A stretch of DNA of 64,000 nucleotides from the NCBI GenBank assembly GCA_004123355.1, contig SCHM01000001.1:496001-560000 (forward strand), given 5' to 3'. The translations under genes were made by a program, and so were the position numbers. Below the pieces are notes generated by a model. The model saw only the letters and a program-made list of their open reading frames with translations, searched no databases and was not told the origin of the DNA. Source of the DNA: Amphirosellinia nigrospora (lineage: Eukaryota; Ascomycota; Sordariomycetes; Xylariales; Xylariaceae). Below, piece by piece: positions 1 through 12,391 of this stretch (position 1 is its first letter; the number at the start of each line of letters is the position of its first letter).

Positions 1-3000
1 TTAGAATAGTATTAAATAATATTATTTTTATTAATTTTTGTTTAAAAATAGTTGCTATATTTTTAAGGCTATTTTATTATTTATTATATTTTTTTTTATA
101 AAAAAATTATTAAGTTGTTAACTTAGTATATCTAGCTGTATGGCTTTTAATTTTAGCTTATAAATAATCTAAAAATTAAATTAGCTAAAGAATTTAAACT
201 ATTTAGCCTATTTTTAGCTTAAAGTTTTAATAATTATAAAATATTAAAAATTTTTATAGTTTATAAATATTTAAATAAAGTTTTTAATGCTTTAAAGTTT
301 AAGCTTTTATTTTTTAAATATTTTAATAATATTTAATAATTTTTTATCGTAAATTTTATAATTAAATTTAACTGCTATATATTTTATAGAAAAATAAACT
401 ACGGAATAAAATGCTTTTTCTTTATTAAATTATAATAATACTTTTTTATAGCCTAGTTTAATATATTAGTTTTTACTATAGTCCTTTTTTATAGATTAAA
501 ATACTATAAAATTAATATAATTATAAAAGCATTTTTAAATATATAAAAAGCAATAATATATTTTTCTCCTTATTTTTATTTAAAATTCTTGCTAAAAAAA
601 TCGGTAAAAAGTTAATAATTTTTAAAAAGCTTTTAATAAACTTTTTATAATAGTTATAAGCTTAAGAACTTTTAAAATCTTTCGTATTAAAATTAGCTAA
701 TTTTTATAATTTTAATATTTTACTTTAATTTTATTTATAAAAATATTTTATAAAAATTATAAAGCCGAAATACTTAATATAAATAATATAAAATTCGTAT
801 TTATTAATATTAATTTATAGTCCCGATTCTTTTAAAGCTATTAATACTTTTTTTATATATTTTATATGCTTTTTTTTAGTTTTTCGAATATATAAACATA
901 TTATTAAAAAACTAATATAAATTTTTAAAAAATTTATATAAAATATCGTTAATATAACGCTAAATATATTTAAAGCATTATATAAACTAAAAAAATAACT
1001 AGTATTTTATATAAACCGAATTTTATAATAAAAACAGTTTTTTATTTATTTTTTTTAGCTACGAAATCTTATTAAACGTTATAATAATATTTATTTTCGT
1101 AAAAATTTTTAAATTAAATATACGTTTAGCGTTTTACAAATTAGTAATAATAAATAATAATTTTTAACTAAATATTATTTAAGCTTTTATAGTCTATATA
1201 AACCTATATACTTCCGCCTAGTTTTTTAGCGAATAAAAAGGGTATTAATACTAGCGATTTAAAAAATCTAATAAATTTCTTTTTAAATTTTCGTTAAAAA
1301 CTTTTTAATAACCTCGAGCTTTTATTAAAATAGCAGTTTATTTTTATAACTAAGCAGGTTTTTCCTTTTTAACACGTTAATCTTATAGTTATAAATATAA
1401 TATAAAAATAGTTTTATAGCCCTAAATAATAAAACGTTTTAATTAAATTATAATATTTATAAAATAGCTTTACTTAATATCTTTTAAAGTAGCTAATAGT
1501 TTATTTTTTATATTTATTAATATTTTTTTATACTACTTTATTAAAAAAATACTTATTATATATATTATTATAAAACTATAATATTTTAGGTTTAATTTTT
1601 ATTTATATTTTTTTTATTGCCTTTTATATTTAAAATAGCGCGTAAATTTAAATTAAATATATTTAATATTTTAAGCGCCAAAAAGTTAAAATGCTAAAAG
1701 TTTTATATAATAAAACAAAATATAGTTATATTTTATTATTTACAAAATATAATAAAATTTATAGCTAATAATATATATATGTTTTTTTTTCGTCGAGTAT
1801 ATTATAAATTAGCACTATATTATTTTTACGTACTAAAAAAAACGTATCCTTGTTTGCTACTTTTTTAAGCCAAAGGTATAAATTGCGTGTATTTACGTAT
1901 ATATATTTCGATATAATATAAAAATATTATTAGTTTAATTTATATAAAAGTTATATTTTTAAAGCTAAAAATATCCGATTATTATAAATATATTCTTTTT
2001 AGTATAGTTAATAATATAATAATATACTTTTTATATTCTTTAATAATAAGCGTAATTTTTATAAATTATATAATATTATTAATATGTTTTTATTTATAAA
2101 ATATAATTTTTTTATATATTAAGTATTAAAATATTATAATTTATTTTATATATTTTTTATTCGTTTAAAAAAACAGTTATTATATACTTTAAGTTTAATA
2201 GCGCAGTTATTTTTGCTATTTTATTATTTTAAAATATTATTATTTTAAAAAAAAATAAATGTTAATTATTTACGCTAAACTTAAATAAATAATTTTATAT
2301 ACGTAGCTTTAGCTAAAATTTAAACTAAAGCTTACGTTTTTAAATAATTATTATATTTTTTATATTAATAAAATTGTTTAATTTTTAAAACGCGTTATTT
2401 TTTTTCTAAATTATTTATTATAGTTTATATAAAAAGTTAGTATTTTTACATAAGCGTATTTTTTGCCCAGTAAAAGTTATTCGTAAAAAAAAGCTAGTTT
2501 ATAAAAAAAGGCTAAATTATAATTAATAATACTAAAACCGGTTTTAAAAACTAATAACTTTATTTTAAATTTTAATATATTAGTTTTTAATATTTTAATT
2601 ATACGTATTTTTTTTTCTACGTATTTATTTTTTATATATTCTAGCTATTATAATATAAATATAACTTTTTTATAATTTATTATTATTTTTTCGTAATTAA
2701 TAAACATTATATTATTATCGCTATATATTTATTTTCTATAAAAAATTAGTTTATAGCTTATAAATTAAATAGTTAAAAAAGCGGTATATTAAAAAACTAC
2801 TAAAATACGCTTAAAATATTAAATAGCAGTCCTACTACTTAGCTAAAGCTAATATAACTTTTTTTAAAACGATTTTTATAATATTTAAAGTCCGAAATGT
2901 TTTTATTAATAATTAAAAAAAAACTATTTATTTATTAAAATTATTCGTAACTAATTTTAAATATACGCTTATAAATACTATTTATAGTTTTTAATTTATT

Positions 3001-4195
3001 TTTTCTTTTAGCTTTAAAACTTTTACGAAATTGTTTATATAAAAGTTTTTTACTAACTATATAAAATTAGCAAAAAATATATTAAAAAATTAGTTTTTTA
3101 AAATAGTTTATTTATTTTTTATTAATATAAGCAATTTTATTAATCGTATTATAAGTTTTTTTTAAGCTTTTAAATAAATTTTTAACTATATATTATATTT
3201 AGTTAATATTATTTTAAGTTTTTTATAAACTTATATAAAATATAGTTTAACTATTAGTTATACCAAGCTTTTAAATTTTAATATAAATATAAAATCTAAT
3301 TATAGTTTATAAAGTATTTTTTTTTTTTATACGCAGTTTTAGCTTATATATTACTTTTTAAGTATAAAACTAGGTTTAATATTAGCTTTAGTTTTTTTTT
3401 TCGCCGTCGAACTTAATTAAATTATTAATTTTCGGCCGTCCTAATATTAAATAATTATATTTTTTAAATATTTAGATTTTATTTAATACTTCGGTAAAGT
3501 TTTATATTAAAATAATAATTTAGTTTATTTGTTATTATATTATTATATATTTAAGCTAATTTTTAACTTCGCGCTATAATATTAGCCTTTATAACAAGAA
3601 AAAGCGTATATAATTAAATATTAGCTACGCTATTTAAATATATAGCTACTAAAAATAAAATAAAATTATTATTTATATTACTTTTAAAAAATAACTAAAG
3701 CAATTTAAAGTATTTATTATTTAAAAAAAGTTTAATATTAATAGTGTTTATAAATATAATATTCTAAAAATAAATTAGCAAAATATATAATATAATTTAA
3801 AGTTTTTAATTAAAAATTAAAAATATTAATAATTATAGTAGTATTTTTTAATTTATAGTTAACTTATAGCCTACGAAAACTAATATACTTAATATATAGT
3901 CCGTAGTTCTTATTATAATAAGCCTTATTACTAAGAATACGTAAAAAAATAAAGTTAGTTTTATCTTAAAGGTTTCGTATAACGTTTTTTTTATTTTTAT
4001 TCTTTATTCTAGTAATGTTTTTATATAAAAAATCTTTCTTTAAAAAGTTTAAGCTTCTTATTTTTTTGTTTTTAATAGTTTTATAGCAATAGCGTATATT
4101 AATCTAATAACGTATAACTAATAACTAAAAGTAATATATTTTTATAGTATTTATACTTAAAACTTTATAGGTTAGGTTCTTTAGCGGTTAATATC
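1..4195. repeat. AT-rich RIP-like relic block
   Basis: The sequence is overwhelmingly A/T, with dense TA-rich words, scattered short GC remnants, and no open frame of useful length on either strand. Composition changes abruptly to normal at about 4.2 kb. This is what repeat-induced point mutation leaves of old transposons in filamentous ascomycetes (known biology). I could not recognise LTRs, a primer-binding site or any element protein, so the original element type is unknown. It could equally lie in a pericentromeric or subtelomeric block. Confidence 0.85.
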
Positions 4196-5856
4196 TGTGT
4201 AAAAAACCTTTATTTTCGTTAGCTAACTAATAACAGTAATAGATAATAATAATAGGGGCGATAGAGAGGCTTTTTTTTTTTTAGGTGCAACAAACTATTA
4301 CGATCCACGCAAGGGTAGGGTATAAAACATCTATTATTGTATAGAGGACTAGTGAAGTTATCTCCGTAGGCTTTACGTGACCATATGGCTATATACGAGG
4401 AGTTTCTTTGTCTAACTGGTCTCTGATCCCTGTTCCTGGCATCTGTGTTGATGAAGTACATGCAAATCAACTCAGGCTCTACTGATGCGTGAAAGGTAAG
4501 TAAAGGGATTCATATAAGACGTTCCCTTGGAATGGTAGACTGATGATGAATTCCCTAGGCTTATCGAGCATTTTACGAAGCAACGAAGGAGTAGAGTTCG
4601 TTACTACAGAGCAGGTTTCTGACGAGTTCAAGAGCAGGGATACCCTGATCCCGGGTGTAGTAATGCCATCTAAGGCTGGTGCTATGTCCTTTTTTCACTA
4701 ATATGGTCATATCAGATCTTCTCTTTTGGCTTGTAAGGAGAATGAGGACTGAATGACTGACAACCCTACAAATATAGGTCCTGACTTTTTGACCCATCTG
4801 CAGAACTCAAGTTGTTCTGCCATAAAGATACCCAATTTACGAGCTCAGCACTTATTATGTCATGCTTGTAGCGATGTGCTTCTCGTGATCCATTGGAGTA
4901 CCATGACTGTCAGCTTGCTGTTTGCTGAATTGGTTAGTTCCTATATCTAAACTAGGTATTATGAGCTTAGCCATTAGAAAGGAAGGGACAATAGGGAACA
5001 ATAATCGGCAACATAGCCTACCAACATTTGTGGATGATGTCGGAGCTACTCATGTTGTTAAATTCTAAGGGCTGTATGGCTCACAACACCGTATTCGCTT
5101 TCGGTGCTTTGTGATCCGGGAGGCTTGGGTCTATCGCGGCTTATTCGGGCATGTCGCTCTATGGCTAAGCAGTACTTCCCTACCTACCTAAGTAGATTCG
5201 TAGGTGTTTTGGTCTGGACTAGGTAGGACTTGCATGTGAGCATCTAAATACTCAATCTGCAAATAAATCTGTAGTACCTACCTCTTTGGTGGGGTATCGT
5301 ATTCGTATTTACGACAAATTGTGTGAGGTGAGACGCCTCCATCTACATTGTGTATAGTACGTCGCCTCTGAATACTGCCTCATGGCGAAACATGGAAAGA
5401 ACCCTGACTTCAGGTTGACATCTTGCATCCCATGGTTCCCTACCTACCTGGTAATTACTAGACTGGCAAGATGGGGAGGACAATACTAGGTGAAATTTAA
5501 TCTTTTTTTGTAAGTATATGGAATGAATAAGTGATCTGCGATTGGTCAATTAGGTGATGAATGGCTAAATCGGGTAAAGAACACGCTAAAGCGCGGTCCC
5601 TTCGCGGGCAAGCCTATTCGACAAATCGATACCGGGATCCATCCACTAGGGGCTCAGTAGGTACCGCGCGTTGCCCCTGACGAGCATTGCTGCGCTGGGA
5701 GAGACACAAACACCACGAAGAGGAAATTTGTCCCTTGGCGGCACACCGACTTCCTCTCTTTGGATCACCGCACACAAGGGGACCGCGTTTGACCCTCACT
5801 CGGACGAGCATTTAGTTGTCTCTGTCGTCCACTCATTTTCTAAAAAGCCCTTCAAG
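4196..5856. other. Intergenic region upstream of erg4
   Basis: Normal base composition begins here. Only short open frames occur, none with a recognisable product. Two copies of the TACCTACCT-type word found repeatedly in this window lie near 5177 and 5441. The last ~250 bases before 5857 should hold the erg4 promoter and leader; I see no clear TATA box. Confidence 0.5.
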
Positions 5857-7859
5857 ATGTCTTCTCGATACTCTCTCCGAGCAACTCCTCGGTACGTATC
5901 TCTTACTCTCTATTTTGTTGTTGGTTCCCGTCAGCGTTTTGTTGTCAGCAATTGGAATTGGCGTTGCACGTGAGATTGCGAGATATGGCTGGCTATAAAT
6001 TGCAACTGATGGCCTCTTCGGCCTTCGAGAAATTGGCGACACATGCACAACTGGGTTTGTAAATCTGCTCGGACACCTAACTGACCGTCCTTTCGTAGGA
6101 AAAAGGAGCTGTTCGAAGGCATGGTAGCAACACCCGTGCGCCGATCTACTCGTCGAAAGTCGCAATTCCCTTCGGTTGAACCCTCTGACGAAGGAGACTC
6201 GAGCTCTGCGGTCGAAGCTACTACTACCATGTCTAGGACGCGGACTGCGGCTCGGCGGAAGCCCGTCCCTAAGTTCGAGGAATCGGACGACGAGAAGAAC
6301 GAAAGCTTCAGCCCCGTCAAGATAGAGCAAGTAGATACTGAGATGATGAACGGTCACGGTAATGGTCACGCCAACGGGCACGTCAACGGACACGTCGCGC
6401 CAAAGGTTGCTGAGCCTAAAGAAGAGAGGATGGTGGATGGGTGGAAGCCGGGTATGGATCACAAGATCGACTACTCAGGGCAATTCGAATTCGGAGGGAG
6501 CCTCGGTGCCTTGTCCTTGATAATTGGATTCCCGCTGCTGATGTGGTACATGTGGATTGGCGCCACTTACTATGGCGGGAAACTGCCGTTGCCTGAGGAG
6601 GGACAGTCGTTGGCCGATTTCGTGAAGCACCTGGGACATCTTGTGTATACTGGGGCGTTTCCGACGCTGCAGGCTTGGAAGGTCTATTGGGGGTACATGA
6701 TCTTCGAGGGAGTTTGTTACCTTGCGTTGCCCGGCGTCGAGGGCTACGGCAAGCCTCTTCCTTTCGAAGGCGGTAAGCAGCTCCGGTATTTCTGCAATGC
6801 CTACGCAAGCTTCTACTTCACCATCCTGGTCATGGCTGGTTTGCACTTTAGTGGCTACTTCCCCATCTATACTTTTATCGATGAGTTCGGGCCCATTATG
6901 TCTGTCGCTATCCTCTCCGGCTACCTCGTCAGTTTCGCTGCCTACTTCTCGGCTATCGCTCGTGGACGGCAACACCGCATGACTGGCTATCCGATCTACG
7001 ATTTCTTCATGGGTGCCGAACTCAACCCACGTATGTTCGGCATTCTGGACATGAAGATGTTCTACGAAGTTCGCATTCCCTGGTACATTTTGTTCGGTAT
7101 CAGCGCTGCGGCCGCGGGGCGCCAATACGAGCAGTACGGCTACGTGACTGGCGAGGTCTGGTTTTTGGTCATGGCGCACTATCTCTACGCCAATGCTTGC
7201 TCCAAGGGCGAGCAGCTGATCATCACGACTTGGGACATGTACTTTGAGAAGTGGGGGTTCATGTTGATCTTCTGGAACATGGCCGGCGTGCCCCTGTCAT
7301 ACTGCCACTGTACTCTCTATCTTGCCAACCACGACCCCTCGGAGTACGCCTGGAATAAATGGGCCTTGGGTGCGCTCTTCATCGTATATCTGGGCACCTA
7401 TGTCGTCTGGGACCAGTGCAACGGCCAGAAGAACGCGTTCCGGGCCAAGGAGCGCGGCACGCTGCTGAAGCGCAAGACATTCCCGGCCCTCCCCTGGACC
7501 TACCTCGACAATCCGAAGACGATCGACACCGACACCGGCGACAAGCTGCTTGTCGATGGCTGGTACGGTTACGCCCGTAAGATTCACTACATGTGCGATA
7601 TCATTTTCGCCACCTCCTGGGGTTTGATCACCGGTTTTAACAGTCCTTTCCCGTGGTTCTACCCCGTCTTCTTCGTCTGCATGATTGCGCACCGCACTAT
7701 GCGCGACGTCGAGCGCTGCCGCAACAAGTACGGCGAGGCTTGGAAGGAGTACGAGAGACGGGTCCCGTACTTGTTCATTCCTGTATGTTGCCTGATTTTT
7801 TTCTGTCTGTTCAACCGGAAGTTAAGGCCGAGCTAACACCATCATAGTACGTCATCTGA
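5857..7859 (+). CDS. erg4: Delta(24(28))-sterol reductase (ERG4), three exons
   Basis: Last step of ergosterol synthesis: NADPH-dependent reduction of the C24(28) double bond, in the ER membrane. Model: 5857..5891, 6099..7782, 7848..7859, 576 aa. Exon 1 encodes [12 protein letters not shown] and joins in frame across a 207 bp intron with a CTAAC branch site. Without it translation would start at the Met at 6121, so the long N-terminus is my choice. The final 65 bp intron restores the family ending YLFIPYVI; reading through it gives a false tail. The ~100-residue N-terminal region is basic and low-complexity ([11 protein letters not shown]), followed by multiple membrane segments and the ERG4/ERG24 signature around residues 495-509 ([13 protein letters not shown]). 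The motifs [12 protein letters not shown] and ANHDPSEY favour ERG4 over ERG24. Convergent with dpb2 600 bp downstream. No frameshift. Confidence 0.95.
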
Positions 7860-8461
7860 GTAAATATACCAGACAGTGAGAAAACAACAAGAAATACCGA
7901 CCCTCTTGCAGCCTATACGAGGTTGGCTTCGTCGGGGTTTTGAGTAGTTTCGATTCATATTGTGGAACTAACTTGGAAGTTTACTTGAGCTGCGTATACG
8001 ACGAGCCTGACACACCTGGTCATAATTCGTGCGAGTGGTCCGCAGCTTCAACCTGTATATATCTGATTCTAGAAATCTCAAGGATCATGAATCAATCTCA
8101 TCGTGGGCACGGGAGGAAAAATCTAAAGGGGAAGGCTTGGGTTTTCTTAGCTTCGTTTTAATATCCTCTATCCCACATTACTTTATAGTAGAGGACGTAA
8201 TGAATCGTTTATTTTGAATTCCGAGGATGGATTTGCCATGCTAAATATTTTGGTAACTGGAAAGTGATGCTGGTGATCAGTAGCATTGATTCCCTTCATT
8301 CCTGGGGAGATAAATAGATGTGTGATATTTACAGTTTACGCCACAGCCATGCTTATGTCAACTTAAGTCATTCATCGTATATACATGTTATCTTCCAGCA
8401 AATCCAAAAATCCAACCTATTCATTAAACCTCGGAGAGGGATACCCCAAGCACCGGATGGA

Positions 8462-10941
8462 TTAAAACATGCACTCTCTTAATCTCCCTGTGCCGCCTAG
8501 TTCGTATTCAATCCAGCGACCGACACCACGGCGGCCGGCGACGAGCACGGGGCCGGGGTTCATGACATGGCAGCCTTCGTACGTGAGCGTGAACGACGGC
8601 GCTGTCGGATCGATGAGCACCAGCACCGTCGGCAGCGGGTATAGGTGTAGCGTGCCTGCGTAGTCCCAGTGCACGGGCCGGATGGCGTGGCGGAACGGAC
8701 AAAGATACCCTTGGTCGAGGACGGTCTTGACGAGTTTGCGGGCCGTGTGCACGTCATAGGGGATAGCTGGAGCTGTGGACTTCTTATTACTACTTGTAGT
8801 GGAAGGATCGACGTCCATGCCATCTATATTCTCGAGGGCCGAAGCCATCTCGACGTCGTCCTCGTTGAGGTTATGGGGTTTGTCCGCGTCAGATAGGGGA
8901 GAGCGTTCGTTTTCCTGGTTTTCGGCGTCCGGGTTAGAAGATGTTGATGTCTTGAGACGGACGGCTGTCCGACGCAGACGCGCTGACATGTCGTCACGGA
9001 ACAAAACGATTTCGTGAGATGGTCCGAAAACGGATAGACGTGCTGGGTTGCTGGTCCAGATAGCTTCACCACCCACTCTGCTGCGGTCGCCGCCTTCTGT
9101 GTTTGCGGTCGCGAAGGCTCTTCGGATACGTGATGTGAACATTTCTGGCACCGCCTTGCGCGGAAGAGGTACCGCGGAGCCGGACGAGTATGATGATGCC
9201 CAGCCATCGTTGTCGCCCGGTACGAAGAGGAACGTCGAGCTCTGAAGTAGGGTTGGAAAGTCCGTCAACACCGATGCTAACGAGTCGAAGTATTCCTTAT
9301 ATTCCACGCTCCCACCGCTCGCCCCCCACCTGCCATTACGGCATGTTGTGTGAAATTCCCTGTTAGAACGAAGGTCATAGGTGATGAGCCTTCGGGCTCT
9401 ATGGCATAAGTTGTTAGAATTTTGCGCAGGGCTTGCAATGCCCTTGGCTGATCGAGGTTTAGCTCGCCAATGATGATGATTCGACCACGACTAGGTAGGT
9501 CTGGATCGGGCTGCGTTTGCCGTAGCAGCCGTCTTTCTACCTTGCGCATCTTGGAGCCCACTGCTCGCTCACTGCCAACACCCAGGAAGTCAATCCAGCC
9601 AAACCCACCCCCTATGGTATGGTCCTGGCCACCATCGAGCCCGCTCACGCCTAGGGTTGCCTTGCGCTTCTCGCACGGGGGCTGTCCAATGAAGAAGGCT
9701 TGAAAGCGCCCACCAATGACGCCGCCAATTCCATTGCTGGCGCCGAGGCCTTTCCCTATAGATTCCTCTTCCTCCTCGTACACCCCGTCAACTAAAACAA
9801 TCATCCCTGGCGTGAACCATGCTGAATCTTCAGGGATGGCTGCCGCATGCGACAGGTCCAGTGATATTGTGCCGGTCAAATCGTTTATCGCGAGGTTACC
9901 TGCGGGTAAAACGGATAGCATACCGAGGAGCATGTGGTGTGTTCCATGGCGGCCAAGGAGGTTGGCGATGGGTGTAATCTTGTGGGTTTGCTGTGTGGTC
10001 AGCCCTGACGAAGCCGACCGCTTGAGTGATGGAGGGCCCTTTGTGGTGGCGACGGCAGAGCTCTGGAATAGTTCGTTCCGCAATAGCCGCTGATGTATGA
10101 CATTGTATCTATTCCTGAACAAGGTCGTCTTGTGCGAGGCGGGAGGCATTAACGAAGGCTTTGAGGAATCTCTGGAGTCTTCAAGTTAGCTTGCGCTTAG
10201 AATAGCTGCTTGGTGTCGTATCGAACTTACCTCTCGAAATGTTTTTGGAAATGTTGTAGATCATGCGTGGTTGATCGTAGGCGTTGATGATTTTCAACCA
10301 ATTTCGTGGGTGATTGAGACTCTCGTCATCCAGTTCATCCTCCTGCATCCCCAGCGAGGACATGCCGAAGCTCGTCTGGGTGTCCTCGCGCCTGAGATTC
10401 GACGCCGGCCTCAGGCCAAGCCTCGTGTTAGAAAGATCGGATTCCTGAGCCACGTCGAGACCAAAACTATTATGGCGATCAAGTTGTGGCGCCGATCCTA
10501 TCCTACCGCCGCTCATGTTACCCTCGAGGGTCTTGAGGATGTCTTTCAGCTCCTGGTTGTTGCCGTCGACTATGACACCGCCATTGCGGTTCTTCCAACT
10601 TCGGGCGACCTCTTCGAGCACCTTCTCGGCCAGCCCTTCCTCGCGCCATCCCGAACCACAGTGCCGTCCAACGAAAATGGCGAGCTCCTGCAACGCAGTG
10701 GACGCGAGCGTCAGACTATGCTTCTTCGTGAAGGTGCGGAATGCCAATGGTCTTAATGTAGCGGGGGTAAGAGGATGGGCAGTATGGTAGCCTTGGAGGG
10801 CGGAGCGATGGAGAATGGCTTGAGCGTGTGCGCCGGCGTTCCGAAAGCGGGCGACGAGGAGGGGATCGGATTTGAAGATGGCGGCGCAGGCGTTCGGTGG
10901 GGGAAAATAGAGGCGACCCGGGAGTCTTTGTTATTCTGCAT
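8462..10941 (-). CDS. dpb2: DNA polymerase epsilon subunit B (DPB2), with two apparent 1-base losses
   Basis: Second subunit of the replicative leading-strand polymerase, needed for CMG helicase assembly and checkpoint function (known). Exons 10941..10231 and 10178..8462, with a 52 bp intron. Expected length about 809 aa once both frame breaks are allowed for. N-terminal part: ILPILLPP then RPLAFRTFTKKH. The inactive phosphoesterase/OB core shows GELNLDQPRALQ, TFVLTGNF, YKEYFDSLASVL, FLFVPGDNDGW and IVLFRDDMSARLRR, typical of the polymerase alpha/epsilon B-subunit family. Frame breaks lie at a G5 run (10763-10767) and a C6 run (9322-9327); one more base in each restores a continuous conserved reading frame. 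The gene is essential in fungi, so sequencing error is likelier than decay. Divergent from the gene at 11565. Confidence 0.9.
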
Positions 10942-11564
10942 TTCTCTCTTTTTCCCCCTGCTCGGATTGTGCTTCTTTGTAGTCTAGAAGAATAGATAAA
11001 GGGTCTATCACAGTGGTTTATGACATCTGCAGGTGGATTGGTAATATTGCAATTGTCGTATTCAAGCCCCGGTTCGGCGTAATAGCTAGGTACCTACCTG
11101 AGGTATCGAAAATCTACCTAGGTTGTGATATGTCGCTGTAGTTAGCTCTGCTACGGAGACGCGTCGACGCGTTAATAGGCGACAGGGGACCTCGATTCGG
11201 GTTAGTGCATCGTGTACTGAGGGCGGCGATTTAAATACTTCCTAACCATGCTGCTCCGGGTTCGATTGCCAACAAAATGGTTTTCATTTACTGGTAGATC
11301 TAGTTTAGCAGTCCATACCTTATGTATTACTTCTAAATCTCGTCTTCCTACCAAAGTATATACATTCCATCTTCCAACGTATTGGGGCAATTACTACAAG
11401 TCTGTAGGTACCTAGGTAAGCACCCACATAGGTCAAACCTCTTACGTCAATTCGACTGTCGGTAGCCACCCCACTTGGGTTAGTTCCGTCGCTGTGTGAG
11501 GTTATGAATAGTGACAAACCCAATTTTACAAACCGTGGCTTTCACGACGCGCACCGTTATCGCC

Positions 11565-12391
11565 ATGATATTCTCACGGGCGCCAGTTGCGCCGATGTGT
11601 AGAAGACTACTTTCGCATCGTCATGTCTCTACTCTAGCCTCCAACCCTTACATAGTTAGTCCCGCAGTCTCATTTGAGATACCATCCCATTGCGCAACTC
11701 ATCACATCCGTATACTCACCAGTCTGGCGTGTTTAGAAAGCTTTCCCCAATGCTGCTCCAAACACTGGGTATCTCCTCACCTACCTCGATACAAATCCGC
11801 CGACGTCTAGATTAGCCATTGGCACCTCTAGCCAGCTGCCGCCGTCGACTCAAACATTCACGGAGAATCACGAATTTCTATCCATTTTGAATGACGTCCT
11901 CCGCCAGCACGCCGCCCAAGATCCGAACCTGCAGTCTCAAGCCCAGGTCTTTGCCGGCCCCGGGGTGCTACCCTTGGCTCACACGGCGCCTCCTTCCTTC
12001 AGCAGCGGACACGGCGAGCCACAGGCAAAACCACTGCCGCCAGTAGCGGGGCTGGTGGTGCGTCTGCTCAAGGCGGAGTTGGCGGAGCCCGAGTCGGTGG
12101 TCATGTTCATCTGTCAGATCTTCGCAATCCACCCGATTTTGGAAGAATTGCGTTCCCAGAAGACATTCTGGGTAGCATCGAGGTTGACGGCAATGGCATG
12201 ATAGTTGGTGAATTTGAGCCTAGCGGCACATATCGTATTATAACAAACGAGGGAATGTTCGTCAACCAGTTAAGGCCACTACCCTTGCCACGAACTCAAC
12301 TAACTCCATCTGCAACTGTAGTCTTGGTCTTAGTGACTTCTTGCGAACGAAGCTTGTAGAAAAGCTCCGAGAGGAAGAGAAAAGGAGCTGA
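11565..12391 (+). CDS. Conserved fungal protein of unknown function, possible mitochondrial presequence
   Basis: Exons 11565..11654, 11737..12256 and 12322..12391. About 226 aa after allowing one missing base at the G4 run 11962-11965. The N-terminus MIFSRAPVAPMCRRLL is basic and lacks acidic residues, like a mitochondrial presequence (inference). It is followed by FPNAAPNTGYLLTYLD, TFTENHEFLSILNDVL, a Gly/Ala-rich stretch, then RNPPDFGRIAFPEDI and a C-terminal helix (EGILGLSDFLRTKLVEKL). I recall a similar block arrangement in unnamed filamentous-fungal proteins but cannot attach a function. Both introns have GT-AG ends and the second has a CTAAC branch site, supporting an active gene. An in-frame upstream ATG at 11511 is possible but would bury the presequence. 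Divergent from dpb2, sharing a ~620 bp promoter region. Confidence 0.7.

Noticed and set aside
6416-7179. Long minus-strand frames inside erg4
   Set aside because: Antisense shadows of a GC-rich, strongly conserved exon; their products have no coherent features.
11245-11275. tRNA B-box-like word GGTTCGATTGCC
   Set aside because: No matching A box, acceptor stem or anticodon arm could be folded around it.
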